The notes beneath the pieces were generated by a model. The model saw only the letters and a list, made by a program, of their open reading frames with translations, was not told the origin of the DNA and searched no databases. DNA of 64,000 nt. It comes from Amycolatopsis alba DSM 44262 (GTDB lineage Bacteria; Actinomycetota; Actinomycetes; Mycobacteriales; Pseudonocardiaceae). Of this stretch, positions 28,798 to 37,001 are shown in pieces; the first letter of the stretch is position 1, and every line of letters starts with the position of its first letter. The translations under genes and the position numbers were made by a program. The stretch is taken from positions 4,295,665 to 4,359,664 of the forward strand of contig NZ_KB913032.1 in assembly GCF_000384215.1 (NCBI RefSeq). The letters run 5' to 3'.

Positions 28798-30347
28798 TGA
28801 CCTGGGTTCTCGCATCCATCCTGCTGCCGCTGCTCGGCGCGGCGGTCGTCGCCGGGCTGAAGAAAAACGACCGCCTGGCGACGCTCACCGCGCTCGTGGT
28901 GTCCATCCTGACGTTCCTGCTGGTGATCCCGATGTGGGCGAGCTACGCGCCAGCCGGGGACCGGATCCAGCAGAAGACGTCGATGGACTGGATCCCGAAC
29001 TTCGGCATCCACATCTCGTTCGGCATCGACGGCATCGCGCTGGTGATGATCGCGGTCATCGGCCTGCTGGTGCCGATCGTGGTCGGCGCGCTCGGCCTGA
29101 CCGACAAGCTCCCGGCCGGGCGCTCGGCGGGCGGGTTCCTCTCGCTGATCCTGGTGCAGGAGGCGCTGACCATCGCGGTGTTCGCCGCGACCGACGTCTT
29201 CCTGTTCTACGTGCTGTTCGAGATCATGCTGATCCCGATGTACTTCCTGATCGGCGGCTACGGCGGCGCGAACCGGCAGTACGCGGCGGTCAAGTTCTTC
29301 CTGTACTCGTTCCTCGGCGGCCTGATCATGCTGGCCTCGGCGATCGGGGCGTACTCGCTGGCGTCGGACAAGCTCGGCAAGGGCACCTTCGACTGGGCCA
29401 CGCTCGTCACCGTCGTCCGCGACGCCCCGACAGGCACTCAGATCTGGCTGTTCCTCGGGTTCTTCCTCGCCTTCGCGATCAAGGCCCCTTTGGTGCCGTT
29501 CCACACCTGGCTGCCGGACGCCGCGGGCCAGGCGCCCATCGGCGTCGCGGTGCTGCTGGTCGGTGTGCTGGACAAGGTCGGCACGTTCGGGTTCCTGCGG
29601 TACTGCCTCCCGATGTTCCCCGAGGCCAGCAAGGAACTCGCGCCGTGGGTGCTGGTGCTCGCCGTCGCGGGTGTCCTCTACGGGTCGATCCTCGCGGCCG
29701 GGCAGCGCGACATGAAGCGGTTCATCGCCTACGTGTCGATCGCCCACTTCGGGTTCATCGCGCTCGGCATCTTCTCCTTCAACGAGCAGGCGATGGTCGG
29801 CTCGGTGTCGTACATGCTGAACCACAGCCTCGCCACCGGCATGCTGATCGTGGTCGTCGGGCTGATCGTGATGCGTGGCGGATCCACCAGGATCTCCGAC
29901 TACGGCGGCATGGCGAAGGTGACCCCGCTGCTCGGCGGGATGCTCCTCATCGCCGGTCTGTCCACGTTGTCCCTGCCCGGCACGAACTCCTTCATCAGCG
30001 AGTTCCTGGTGCTGCTGGGGTCCTTTGTGGACTATCCGGTGTACACGATCATCGCGACGGTCGGCATGGTGCTGGCCGCGGCGTACGTGCTCTGGCTCTA
30101 CCAGCGCGTCATGCAGGGCCCCGTCCGCGGTGACGCCCTTCTCGGCGCCGGCGGCGGCCCCGGCACGGCCATCGCTCCCGAACTCGGGGCGAAGAAGACC
30201 ATCAAGGACCTCGGCGGCAAGGAGATCGCGATCCTGGCGCCGATGGTCGTGCTGATCATCGCGCTCGGGTTCTATCCCAAGCCGGTGCTCGACACGATCA
30301 CCCCGTCGGTGCAGGCGACGATGTCGTCCGTACAGGGAGGCAAGTAA
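28797..30347 (+). CDS. nuoM: NADH-quinone oxidoreductase subunit M
   Basis: Second antiporter-like subunit, 516 residues, about 14 transmembrane helices. It shows FEIMLIPMYFLIGGYGGANRQYAAVKFFLYS (helix 5 Glu and following), FAIKAPLVPFHTWLPDAAGQAPIGVAVLLVGVLDKVGTFG, and RFIAYVSIAHFGFIALGIFSFNEQAM with conserved Lys and His residues of the proton channel. The ATG at 28797 overlaps the nuoL stop, so translation is coupled. nuoN starts 2 nt after its stop. Confidence 0.96.
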   Translation: MTWVLASILLPLLGAAVVAGLKKNDRLATLTALVVSILTFLLVIPMWASYAPAGDRIQQKTSMDWIPNFGIHISFGIDGIALVMIAVIGLLVPIVVGALGLTDKLPAGRSAGGFLSLILVQEALTIAVFAATDVFLFYVLFEIMLIPMYFLIGGYGGANRQYAAVKFFLYSFLGGLIMLASAIGAYSLASDKLGKGTFDWATLVTVVRDAPTGTQIWLFLGFFLAFAIKAPLVPFHTWLPDAAGQAPIGVAVLLVGVLDKVGTFGFLRYCLPMFPEASKELAPWVLVLAVAGVLYGSILAAGQRDMKRFIAYVSIAHFGFIALGIFSFNEQAMVGSVSYMLNHSLATGMLIVVVGLIVMRGGSTRISDYGGMAKVTPLLGGMLLIAGLSTLSLPGTNSFISEFLVLLGSFVDYPVYTIIATVGMVLAAAYVLWLYQRVMQGPVRGDALLGAGGGPGTAIAPELGAKKTIKDLGGKEIAILAPMVVLIIALGFYPKPVLDTITPSVQATMSSVQGGK

Positions 30348-30349
30348 CA

Positions 30350-31915
30350 GTGCACTTCTTGACTCAGGCGCCGGCGGTGCAGGTGCCGTCGATCGACTAC
30401 TTCGCCGTCACACCGATCCTGATCATCCTCGGGGCCGCGTGTGTCAGCGTGTTGTTCGAGGCCTTCCTGCCCAAGCACATGCGGTGGCCTTCGCAGGTTT
30501 TCCTGTCCCTGGTCGGGATCGGGGCGGCGGCCGTCTTCCTCGTCTGGTACGCCAGCTCGTCCGCGCCGAAGAACGGTGTCACGACCTTCAGCGGCGCGAT
30601 CGCCGTCGACCGGCCGTCGCTGTTCCTGTGGGGCACCCTGCTGGCGCTGGCGCTCGGCGCGCTCCTGCTGATCGCGGACCGTTCGGTCGAACCGGGCGGC
30701 GCGTTCGTCGCGCAGGCCGGTATCCGTCCCGGCACGGTCCAGGACCGCGCGCAGGTCGGCACCACCGGCATGCAGACCGAGGTCTTCCCGCTGACGCTGT
30801 TCGCGCTCGGCGGCATGATGGCGTTCGTCGCGGCCAACGACCTGCTGACCATGTTCATCGCGCTCGAAGTGCTGAGCCTGCCGCTGTACCTGATGTGCGG
30901 TCTCGCCCGCCGTCGCCGCCTGCTCTCGCAGGAATCCGCGGTCAAGTACTTCCTGCTCGGCGCGTTCTCGTCGGCGTTCTTCCTCTACGGTCTCGCGCTG
31001 CTCTACGGCTACGCGAACTCCGTGAAGCTGTCGGACATCGCCAACGCGGCCGCCGGTTCGGACCGTTCGGACACGCTGCTGTTCGCCGGGCTCGGGCTGC
31101 TCGCGGTCGGCCTGCTGTTCAAGGGTTCGGTCGGTCCGTTCCACACTTGGACCCCGGACGTCTACCAGGGCGCGCCGACCCCGGTCACCGCGTTCATGGG
31201 TGCCTGCACCAAGGTCGCCGCGTTCGGCGGGATCCTCCGGGTGTTCTCGGTGGCGTTCGAATCGACCAGCTGGGAATGGCGCGGCGTGCTCTGGGGCGTC
31301 GCGATCCTCTCGATGCTGATCGGCGCGGTGCTGGGCCTGACCCAGACCGACGTGAAGCGCATGATCGCCTACTCGTCCATCGCGCACGCCGGGTTCCTGC
31401 TCATCGGTGCGATCACGATGACCGAGGAAGGCCTGTCGAGCACGCTGTTCTACCTGCTGGCCTACGGCTTCACCACGCTCGCCGCGTTCGGTGTCGTCTC
31501 GCTGGTGCGGGACTCGAACGGCGAGGCGACGCACCTGTCCGCCTGGGCAGGGCTTGCGAAGCGGTCTCCGGTGTTGGCGGGCGTGTTCACGTTCCTGCTT
31601 CTCGCGTTGGCCGGTATCCCGCTCACCAGCGGTTTCGTCGGCAAGTTCGTGGTGTTCTCGGCGGCCCTGTCCGACGGGATGGCGCCGCTGGTCGTCGTCG
31701 CCCTGATCTTCAGCGCCGTCGCCGCGTTCTTCTACCTGCGGGTCATCGTGCTGATGTACTTCTCCGAGCCGGCCGCCGACGGCCCGACCGTCACCGTGCC
31801 CGGCGCGTTCACCACGACGGCGATCACGCTCGGCGTCATCGTCACGCTGGTGCTGGGCCTGGTCCCGGCGTTCGCCCTCGACTGGGCGGGCTCCGGCGGT
31901 TTCGCCCTCAAGTAG
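30350..31915 (+). CDS. nuoN: NADH-quinone oxidoreductase subunit N
   Basis: Third antiporter-like subunit and last gene of the operon; 521 residues, about 14 transmembrane helices. Family segments are FIALEVLSLPLYLMCGLARRRRLLSQESAVKYFLLGAFSSAF, LFKGSVGPFHTWTPDVYQGAPTPVTAFMGACTKVAAFGG and KRMIAYSSIAHAGFLLIGA. A hydrophilic insertion at about residues 105-150 (DRSVEPGGAFVAQAG and following) is larger than in Escherichia coli. The GTG at 30350 follows GGGAGG by about 11 nt. A strong intrinsic terminator begins 18 nt after the stop. Confidence 0.96.
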   Translation: MHFLTQAPAVQVPSIDYFAVTPILIILGAACVSVLFEAFLPKHMRWPSQVFLSLVGIGAAAVFLVWYASSSAPKNGVTTFSGAIAVDRPSLFLWGTLLALALGALLLIADRSVEPGGAFVAQAGIRPGTVQDRAQVGTTGMQTEVFPLTLFALGGMMAFVAANDLLTMFIALEVLSLPLYLMCGLARRRRLLSQESAVKYFLLGAFSSAFFLYGLALLYGYANSVKLSDIANAAAGSDRSDTLLFAGLGLLAVGLLFKGSVGPFHTWTPDVYQGAPTPVTAFMGACTKVAAFGGILRVFSVAFESTSWEWRGVLWGVAILSMLIGAVLGLTQTDVKRMIAYSSIAHAGFLLIGAITMTEEGLSSTLFYLLAYGFTTLAAFGVVSLVRDSNGEATHLSAWAGLAKRSPVLAGVFTFLLLALAGIPLTSGFVGKFVVFSAALSDGMAPLVVVALIFSAVAAFFYLRVIVLMYFSEPAADGPTVTVPGAFTTTAITLGVIVTLVLGLVPAFALDWAGSGGFALK

Positions 31916-31932
31916 TCCTGCTGTCGCGGAAG

Positions 31933-31961
31933 GCCCCCTCGCTGTCGTGAGGGGGCTTTTT
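31933..31961 (+). terminator. Intrinsic terminator of the nuo operon
   Basis: Stem GCCCCCTC (31933-31940) and GAGGGGGC (31949-31956) around an 8-nt loop, followed directly by TTTTT (31957-31961). It is the clearest rho-independent terminator in the window and marks the end of the fourteen-gene operon. Confidence 0.9.
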
Positions 31962-32013
31962 CGTGTCAGAGCGACGTCAGGATGGTGTCAGGCCGGGCCG
32001 CGATAGTTCCCTC

Positions 32014-32799
32014 ATGACTTCCTCCTCCTGGACCGGAATGCTCCCGGTCGAAGACACCCAGCTGGCCGTCACCGACACCGGCGGCACCGGCATCCCGGTC
32101 GTCTACCTCAACGGCCAGTTCGCGACCCAGGGCTACTGGAAGCGGATCCTCGCCGACCTGGGGACGGACTTCCGCCACATCACCTTCGACGAGCGGGCGC
32201 GCGGCAAGTCCGGTCGTTCGGCCGACTACTCCTTCGAAGCCGCCGTCCGCGACGTCGATGCCGTTCTCGCGGCCCGCGGAGTGGAGAAGGCTGTCGTGGT
32301 GGGCTGGTCCTACGGCGCGGTCGTCGCGGCGCACTGGGCCGCCCGCAACCCGGAGCGCACGCTCGGCACGGTCCTCGTCGACGGTGCCTTCCCGTACGAC
32401 TGGCTGGACGACGCCATGGAGGCGCGGATCCGGAAGCTGTTCAAGCGCCTGAACCTGTTCATGCCGCTGCTGCGCCCGACCGGCCTGGCGCCGCGCATGT
32501 CCGCCGCACAGCAGGCGGAAAGCAACATCGAACTCGGCAAACTCTCGCGGGAGTCCGAGCTGGGCCCGGTGCTCGACGGCATCACCGTCCAGACGCGCTA
32601 CGTCGTCGCTTCGGGAACTTCCTTGGGCAGCAAGGGTGACGAGCAGGAGCAGATCCGGACCAGCCTCGACGGCGTGACCGCCCGCAACCCGAACATCAAG
32701 GTGAGCGCGAAGGTCGAAAGCAACCACGGCGCGCTGCTGAAGAAGGACTTCCAGTCCATTTCGGCTGCGATCCGCGAGGTCGCCCACCTCGGGGAATGA
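32014..32799 (+). CDS. Alpha/beta hydrolase
   Basis: A 261-residue soluble alpha/beta-hydrolase. The start is the ATG at 32014 (MTSSSWTGMLPVEDTQLAV), since the open frame upstream lies within the terminator region. The nucleophile elbow GWSYGAV is at about residue 100, an upstream DERARGKSGRS matches the strand-4/helix region of the family, and the catalytic His is probably in VESNHGALLKK near the C-terminus. No signal peptide. Substrate is not predictable. An Scr1-like regulator gene follows after 32 nt in the same direction and may be cotranscribed. Confidence 0.85.
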   Translation: MTSSSWTGMLPVEDTQLAVTDTGGTGIPVVYLNGQFATQGYWKRILADLGTDFRHITFDERARGKSGRSADYSFEAAVRDVDAVLAARGVEKAVVVGWSYGAVVAAHWAARNPERTLGTVLVDGAFPYDWLDDAMEARIRKLFKRLNLFMPLLRPTGLAPRMSAAQQAESNIELGKLSRESELGPVLDGITVQTRYVVASGTSLGSKGDEQEQIRTSLDGVTARNPNIKVSAKVESNHGALLKKDFQSISAAIREVAHLGE

Positions 32800-32831
32800 C
32801 TTGCCGGGGCGCATCGGGCAGATTGCTGGCG

Positions 32832-33611
32832 ATGCCGAAACAGAAGCCCACACCCCAGGCGAGGGCGCTCGCCGAAGGACTTCGAGACGCGCGGAGGGCC
32901 GCCAGACTGGCCGCGACCGAGGTAGCGGACAAGCTGGCGTGGTCCCAGCCGACCATCAGCCGGATCGAGACCGGCGCGCGGGCGGCGTCGGCCGAAGAGG
33001 CGTCGGCGCTGCTGGCGGTCTACGGGGTCACCGGAGAGACGCGGGACGTGCTGCTCTCGCTGTCACGTGACAGCGGGCCCTGGTGGTTCGCGGATTTGTC
33101 TCTGCAGAGGAAAACCCTTGCGCAGTATGAAAAAGAGGCGGTGAAGATCGTCGAATTCGGCACCGTGCTCTTGCCTGGCCTGGTTCGGACCCCGTCTTAC
33201 GCGAGGGTTGTCGGTTCTCCCGTCGCGGCTGTCGAACGGCAGAAGAAGGTCGTCGCCTATATCGACGAAGGGGCGCTGCACCGTCAGGTCGGGGGGTCAC
33301 GGGTGATGGCGAACCAGCTCCGGCACCTCGTCTCGATGGCCGAACGCCCCAACGTCCAAGTACGGGTCATTCCCTTCGCGGCCGGAGCGCATCCCGGCGG
33401 CGCCTACGTTTTGCTGGAATTCGGCGACGCGCGTTCGGTGGTGTACTTGGAACATCGGCGATCCGGACTGTTCCTGCACCGCCCCGCCGACGTCGAACCC
33501 TATCTACAGTCCACTGTGGACGCAGTGGCGCTGGACCCCGCACGGTCGGTGCGCCTGATCGAGTCAGTGATCGAGGCCGGCCCGCAAGGCGGCCACCTTC
33601 TGGGCCAATAA
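32832..33611 (+). CDS. XRE-type regulator, Scr1-like with DUF5753 domain
   Basis: A 259-residue regulator. Residues 10-70 form an XRE helix-turn-helix (ALAEGLRDARRAARLAATEVADKLAWSQPTISRIETG is split across helices 1-3), and residues 80-250 match the DUF5753 sensor domain (VLLPGLVRTPSYARVV, VYLEHRRSGLFLHRPADVEPY). I chose the ATG at 32832 over the in-frame start 36 nt upstream because it gives the usual short basic N-terminus. Such regulators in actinomycetes usually stand next to a small DUF397 gene; none is seen here. Its 3' end overlaps the convergent EspG gene by 48 nt. Confidence 0.85.
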   Translation: MPKQKPTPQARALAEGLRDARRAARLAATEVADKLAWSQPTISRIETGARAASAEEASALLAVYGVTGETRDVLLSLSRDSGPWWFADLSLQRKTLAQYEKEAVKIVEFGTVLLPGLVRTPSYARVVGSPVAAVERQKKVVAYIDEGALHRQVGGSRVMANQLRHLVSMAERPNVQVRVIPFAAGAHPGGAYVLLEFGDARSVVYLEHRRSGLFLHRPADVEPYLQSTVDAVALDPARSVRLIESVIEAGPQGGHLLGQ

Positions 33612-34316
33612 CGTGGGCTCGCCGGGCAGGACGGTGATGTACCGGTTCCGGGGCGAACCGGTCACGTGCATGGCGACCCGTCCGGTGTCGAGGTCCAGAT
33701 ACGTCAGGCCGTCCACGGCCTCGGTGCGTTTTCCCCCGTCAGGACGCTTCGCCGCGGCGAAGAACCCGACGCCGAAATACGGCTGCTCGAAGACTTCGTC
33801 CAACCTCCGCGCTTCGCGGCTTCGCGATTCGGGTTCGTCGTAGAGTTCGTTTCCGGCGTCAAGCTTGAAATCGTCCTGAGGCAGGGAGAACGGCGCGAAC
33901 CGCGCCGGCGGGTACTCGGGCAGGTTCATCACGAGCGCCGCCGCGCGATCGGCGGTCCGCACTTCCTTCAGCCACACCCGGCTTCCCTCGCAGATCGCCG
34001 TCACCGCGGCCCGTCCGCGCACGGCCACGAGCACGCTGTACTGCTCCGCCTCCGTCCGCACCGTCGCGTAGTACTCGGTGTTCGGCCGGTCGAGTACGTG
34101 CAGCACGTCCTCGAAATCGCTGGTCAACCGCCTGCCCTCGGTGAACCCGAGCCCCCCGAGCTCCTCGAACGCCGCCCGGTCTTCGCCGTTCCGCGACGAC
34201 GGCGGCACATACCGCAGCCCGCCCGCGAAGATCAGATGCGGATCCCCGCAACCGGCGTGACGGAACGCGGTCAACAAAGTGTCGAGCGTGATCTCGACCG
34301 GGCGCGCGAGCACCAC
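33564..34316 (-). CDS. ESX secretion-associated protein, EspG family
   Basis: A 250-residue cytosolic chaperone-like protein of the type VII secretion system. EspG proteins bind the tip of PE/PPE-type substrate pairs and deliver them to the ESX membrane channel. Family features are an N-terminal ITLDTLLTAFRHAG, the central FEDVLHVLDRPNTEYYATVRTEAEQYSVLVAVRGRAAV and a C-terminal FAAAKRPDGGKRTEAVDGLTYLDLDTGRVAMHVTGSPRNRYITVLPG (positions about 185-232). A strong GGGGAGGGAG ribosome site precedes the GTG at 34316. It is downstream of a WXG-type protein gene on the same strand. No ESX membrane components are present in the window. Confidence 0.85.
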   Translation of the reverse strand: MVLARPVEITLDTLLTAFRHAGCGDPHLIFAGGLRYVPPSSRNGEDRAAFEELGGLGFTEGRRLTSDFEDVLHVLDRPNTEYYATVRTEAEQYSVLVAVRGRAAVTAICEGSRVWLKEVRTADRAAALVMNLPEYPPARFAPFSLPQDDFKLDAGNELYDEPESRSREARRLDEVFEQPYFGVGFFAAAKRPDGGKRTEAVDGLTYLDLDTGRVAMHVTGSPRNRYITVLPGEPTLLAQKVAALRAGLDH

Positions 34317-34343
34317 GTGTCTCCCTCCCCTGGGACTGTGGTG

Positions 34344-35669
34344 CTAGTTCTTCTTCTCGCCGATCACCGGCGGCATCGGCTTCTCGGTGTAGCCGCCGAA
34401 GGTCTCGTCCGGATCCGGGTTCTGGAGGTAGGCCGGAGCCTTCTTCTCCTTGTCCTCCTCGCCCTTCCCGCCGCGACCCGCGCCCGCCCCCATCGGCATC
34501 CCGTTCGCGCCGCCACGACCGGCTGCCCCGGCTGCCCCCGCCGTACCCCTGCCGCCGACGCCCTCGCCCGGCATCCCGGCGCCGCTCCGGCCACCCATTC
34601 CGGGCTGCCCCGCCGTGCCACCTGGGACGCCTCCTCGGAAGCCGCCGCCTGCCATTCCGGGCGCCTTGCCGCCCGTTCCCGGTGCTCCGGTTCCTGGCCC
34701 GCCGACCCCTGGCCCTCCGGTTCCCGGACCGAACGGGCCGTAGCCGGGCGGGAAGGTGCCGGGCGGGTTGTACGAGGCGGGAGGCCTGCCATTCGGCCCG
34801 AAGTCGAGGTTCGTCGCCGGTGGTACGACCGGTGTGGTCTGGGGCGGCGTGTACGAATTCGCGCGGGTGCCGTCGTCGGGCTGCTGGTGCGTGCCCGGCT
34901 GCTGGCCCGGCAGATGCTGGCCCGGTTGTGGGCCTTGTCCGGGCTGCGGACCCTGGCCCGGCTGCGGACCGCTGTCGGCGGGGCCGCCCTGCCCCGGTCC
35001 GGGCGCGCCGGTACCCGGCCCGTTCGGCCCACTCGGCCCGCCCGTGCCGCGGTAAGGCTCGCCGATACCGGGATCGCGCCTGCCGTCGGACCCGTCGCCG
35101 AACCCCTTCGCCGTCGGTTTCCCGGAGCCGCCGTCGTCCAGGGTGACGCTGCCGCCAGGGTCGGTGAGCTGTGCGTACTGGGCGGGCAGCTCGTCCCCGT
35201 TGGAAGTGCTGGCCGCGTGGTAAGTCGAGAAGGTATCGATGTTGTGCTGGCTGTCGTCCCGGTAGCTCTTTAACTTGTCGAAGTAGCCGACAGGCTTGCC
35301 CGCCATCAGGTCGAGCGCGTCCTGAGCGGTGGGCTGAGGCTGCGGCGGCACCGGCTTGACGGAGTTCTTCGCGGACCCGAACGCGTCCATCTGGGCTGTG
35401 ATGGCGTTCTGAGCTCGCGCCAGATGCATGGCGTCGTCCATCGATGCCTCGACGAGTGGCTTCGTCGCGGCTACGGCAGCGTCGCTGGCTCCGCCCTGCC
35501 AGCCCGAGGCGGTCTTCTGGGCGAGCGTCGTGAGCCGCTGCATGCGCTCTTGATGCCGCTTGGCCAGGTTGTAGGCACCTTGCTGAGCATCGGAGAGCGA
35601 GTCAGTGCCGTCGCCCTTCGTGATCTGCTCGTAGATCTGAGCGGCGGTGAGCGGTCCTTCGGCGGCCAT
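34344..35669 (-). CDS. WXG/PPE-like type VII secretion substrate with Pro/Gly-rich tail
   Basis: A 441-residue protein starting at the ATG at 35669; a TTG one codon earlier is less likely. Residues 1-130 are helical and contain Trp57-Gln-Gly, a WXG turn, consistent with an ESX-type helical hairpin (QRLTTLAQKTASGWQGGASD). From about residue 190 to 400 the chain is almost entirely Pro, Gly, Ala, Thr and Gln with many PGTGGPG-like repeats, and the last 45 residues are charged (GKGEEDKEKKAPAYLQNPDPDETFGGYTE). This layout resembles actinobacterial PPE-like substrates. Located between EspG and a lipoprotein gene with tight spacing, so it is the probable client of that EspG. Confidence 0.75.
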   Translation of the reverse strand: MAAEGPLTAAQIYEQITKGDGTDSLSDAQQGAYNLAKRHQERMQRLTTLAQKTASGWQGGASDAAVAATKPLVEASMDDAMHLARAQNAITAQMDAFGSAKNSVKPVPPQPQPTAQDALDLMAGKPVGYFDKLKSYRDDSQHNIDTFSTYHAASTSNGDELPAQYAQLTDPGGSVTLDDGGSGKPTAKGFGDGSDGRRDPGIGEPYRGTGGPSGPNGPGTGAPGPGQGGPADSGPQPGQGPQPGQGPQPGQHLPGQQPGTHQQPDDGTRANSYTPPQTTPVVPPATNLDFGPNGRPPASYNPPGTFPPGYGPFGPGTGGPGVGGPGTGAPGTGGKAPGMAGGGFRGGVPGGTAGQPGMGGRSGAGMPGEGVGGRGTAGAAGAAGRGGANGMPMGAGAGRGGKGEEDKEKKAPAYLQNPDPDETFGGYTEKPMPPVIGEKKN

Positions 35670-36274
35670 CAATTGCCCCCTCGGATGGTGGCGAGCACCC
35701 TGACTGCCGCTTGGCGCGCTGCATCACAGGGATCCTTGTGGCCGATGTTGGCCTCGGACTGCTCCAGCGAGATGCTGACCGTCTCGGTGTCGCTGGTTCC
35801 TAGCGCCACCGAGCAGCGGCCCTTGCTCGTGCGCTCATCCTTTGTGTCGTAGATGGTCAACGGGTACCCATCGATCGGCTCGATCGGTTCAACGAGCTCG
35901 TAAGCCTTCCCTTTGGCTTCGTAGACCTTTGCGGTGCCTCCGTCCGGTGACCTGCCGAAGATCACGTCAACTGTCGGCCGGGAAGAGGACGGGATGGACC
36001 ACATGCAGGCGGGGCCCGCATTGCCGTCCCGTGCCTTGTGATCCGTGGGGGCTCCGAGGAGCTCTTCAGCCTGGAGATCACTTAGCGAGTTGCAAGGTGC
36101 CTGTTTGAACCGTGCCAGGTCGATCGAGTTTTGGACTCTTGGCACGTCAGAAGCCGGATTCGCCGAGCTCGAGTTTGCTGCCCCGGTGGTCGGGTTAGGA
36201 GTGCCGTTGTTCGAGGGTGAGCACGCGGTGAGGACAAGCGTGATGGCGCTGACGAGAAGGATGGTGCGGCGCAT
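35669..36274 (-). CDS. DUF3558-type lipoprotein
   Basis: A 201-residue putative lipoprotein. The signal peptide ends in the lipobox LVLTAC (Cys18), so it should be anchored on the outer face of the membrane. The mature part has a Ser/Thr/Asn/Pro-rich linker of about 30 residues, then a domain with conserved Cys in FKQAPCNSLSDLQAEELLG, GPACMWSI, KGRCSVAL and HKDPCDAARQ, the pattern of DUF3558 proteins of actinomycetes. Its stop overlaps the ATG of the WXG protein (TGATG) and its start overlaps the stop of the upstream Esx-like gene by one base, so these three are translated from one message. Confidence 0.8.
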   Translation of the reverse strand: MRRTILLVSAITLVLTACSPSNNGTPNPTTGAANSSSANPASDVPRVQNSIDLARFKQAPCNSLSDLQAEELLGAPTDHKARDGNAGPACMWSIPSSSRPTVDVIFGRSPDGGTAKVYEAKGKAYELVEPIEPIDGYPLTIYDTKDERTSKGRCSVALGTSDTETVSISLEQSEANIGHKDPCDAARQAAVRVLATIRGGN

Positions 36275-36702
36275 CAGGCGATGCCCTTCGGCTGTTGGTT
36301 GATGACGGTTACGGCGTGGTCTTCAGCTGTGGCGTACTTACCGAGTGCGGCTATGTACTTGGCGGCCATGTTTTGACAATAAGTGATGCGCTGGTCAAGG
36401 GTTTCCATGAGCGCAGAGCCGGACTGTCGAGTGACTCCGGCGTTATCGCCGCTCGCATACTCCTGTCCTGGCGGCTGAGCCTTGGCGATCCGCCTCGCAT
36501 CGTTGAGGTCGGCCACGTACTCCTTGGCGAGGTCGGTCCACTCCTTCACCAGTTCGTGAAGGGTCGCCTCGTCGTACTTGAACCCCGCGCCTTCCGTGAC
36601 AGGCGTCCCGTACGAGCCCCCGGTGGGCCGGGCGACGATACCGAGGGCGTCGTTCCAGCGAATCCCTGGTTCATAAGTCGGCGACCCGTCAGGCATGCCC
36701 AT
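36274..36702 (-). CDS. Esx/WXG-like type VII secretion helper, unknown
   Basis: A 142-residue mostly helical protein. The region from about residue 45 to 135 (DEATLHELVKEWTDLAKEYVADLNDARRIAK and ALMETLDQRITYCQNMAAKYIAALGKYATAEDHAV) looks like two amphipathic helices of the ESAT-6/PE type. There is no exact WXG motif and no signal peptide. ATGs at 36702 and 36696 are both possible; the AGGGGT ribosome site fits the second slightly better. First gene of the cassette with the lipoprotein, the WXG/PPE-like protein and EspG. By position it may pair with the WXG protein as the secreted heterodimer; that is inference. Confidence 0.65.
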   Translation of the reverse strand: MGMPDGSPTYEPGIRWNDALGIVARPTGGSYGTPVTEGAGFKYDEATLHELVKEWTDLAKEYVADLNDARRIAKAQPPGQEYASGDNAGVTRQSGSALMETLDQRITYCQNMAAKYIAALGKYATAEDHAVTVINQQPKGIA

Positions 36703-37001
36703 GCACCCCTGACGCCTCGAACCGATCCCCGCTGAATGGCCGAAGCCGCCCCGAAGTCACCGTCGTCATATGCCCCTCCCGTGGCTACAAGGCGCGTCTC
36801 CCCGATGCACCCTGCGTAATCCGACGCCGGGAAGATTACCAGGGTTCCCGGAAGGGCGAACCCGACTGCATAAAGTCCCGTCCCTCACTGAATAGTGTCA
36901 ATGAACCTGGTGACTATCCGTGAAAACCGTTCAGGTGAACCTGGTCAGGGAAATCGGGTTCTACCTGGTAGTGGACACCCTGAATTCGCATACTCCGCGT
37001 A
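36703..37001. other. Divergent intergenic region between type VII cassette and lipoprotein gene
   Basis: 299 nt between oppositely transcribed genes, so it should hold both promoters. A perfect inverted repeat CAGGTGAACCTG lies at 36932-36943 and CCTGGT recurs nearby (about 36905, 36941 and 36965), which may be a regulator site. No small gene or structured RNA was recognised. Confidence 0.5.
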
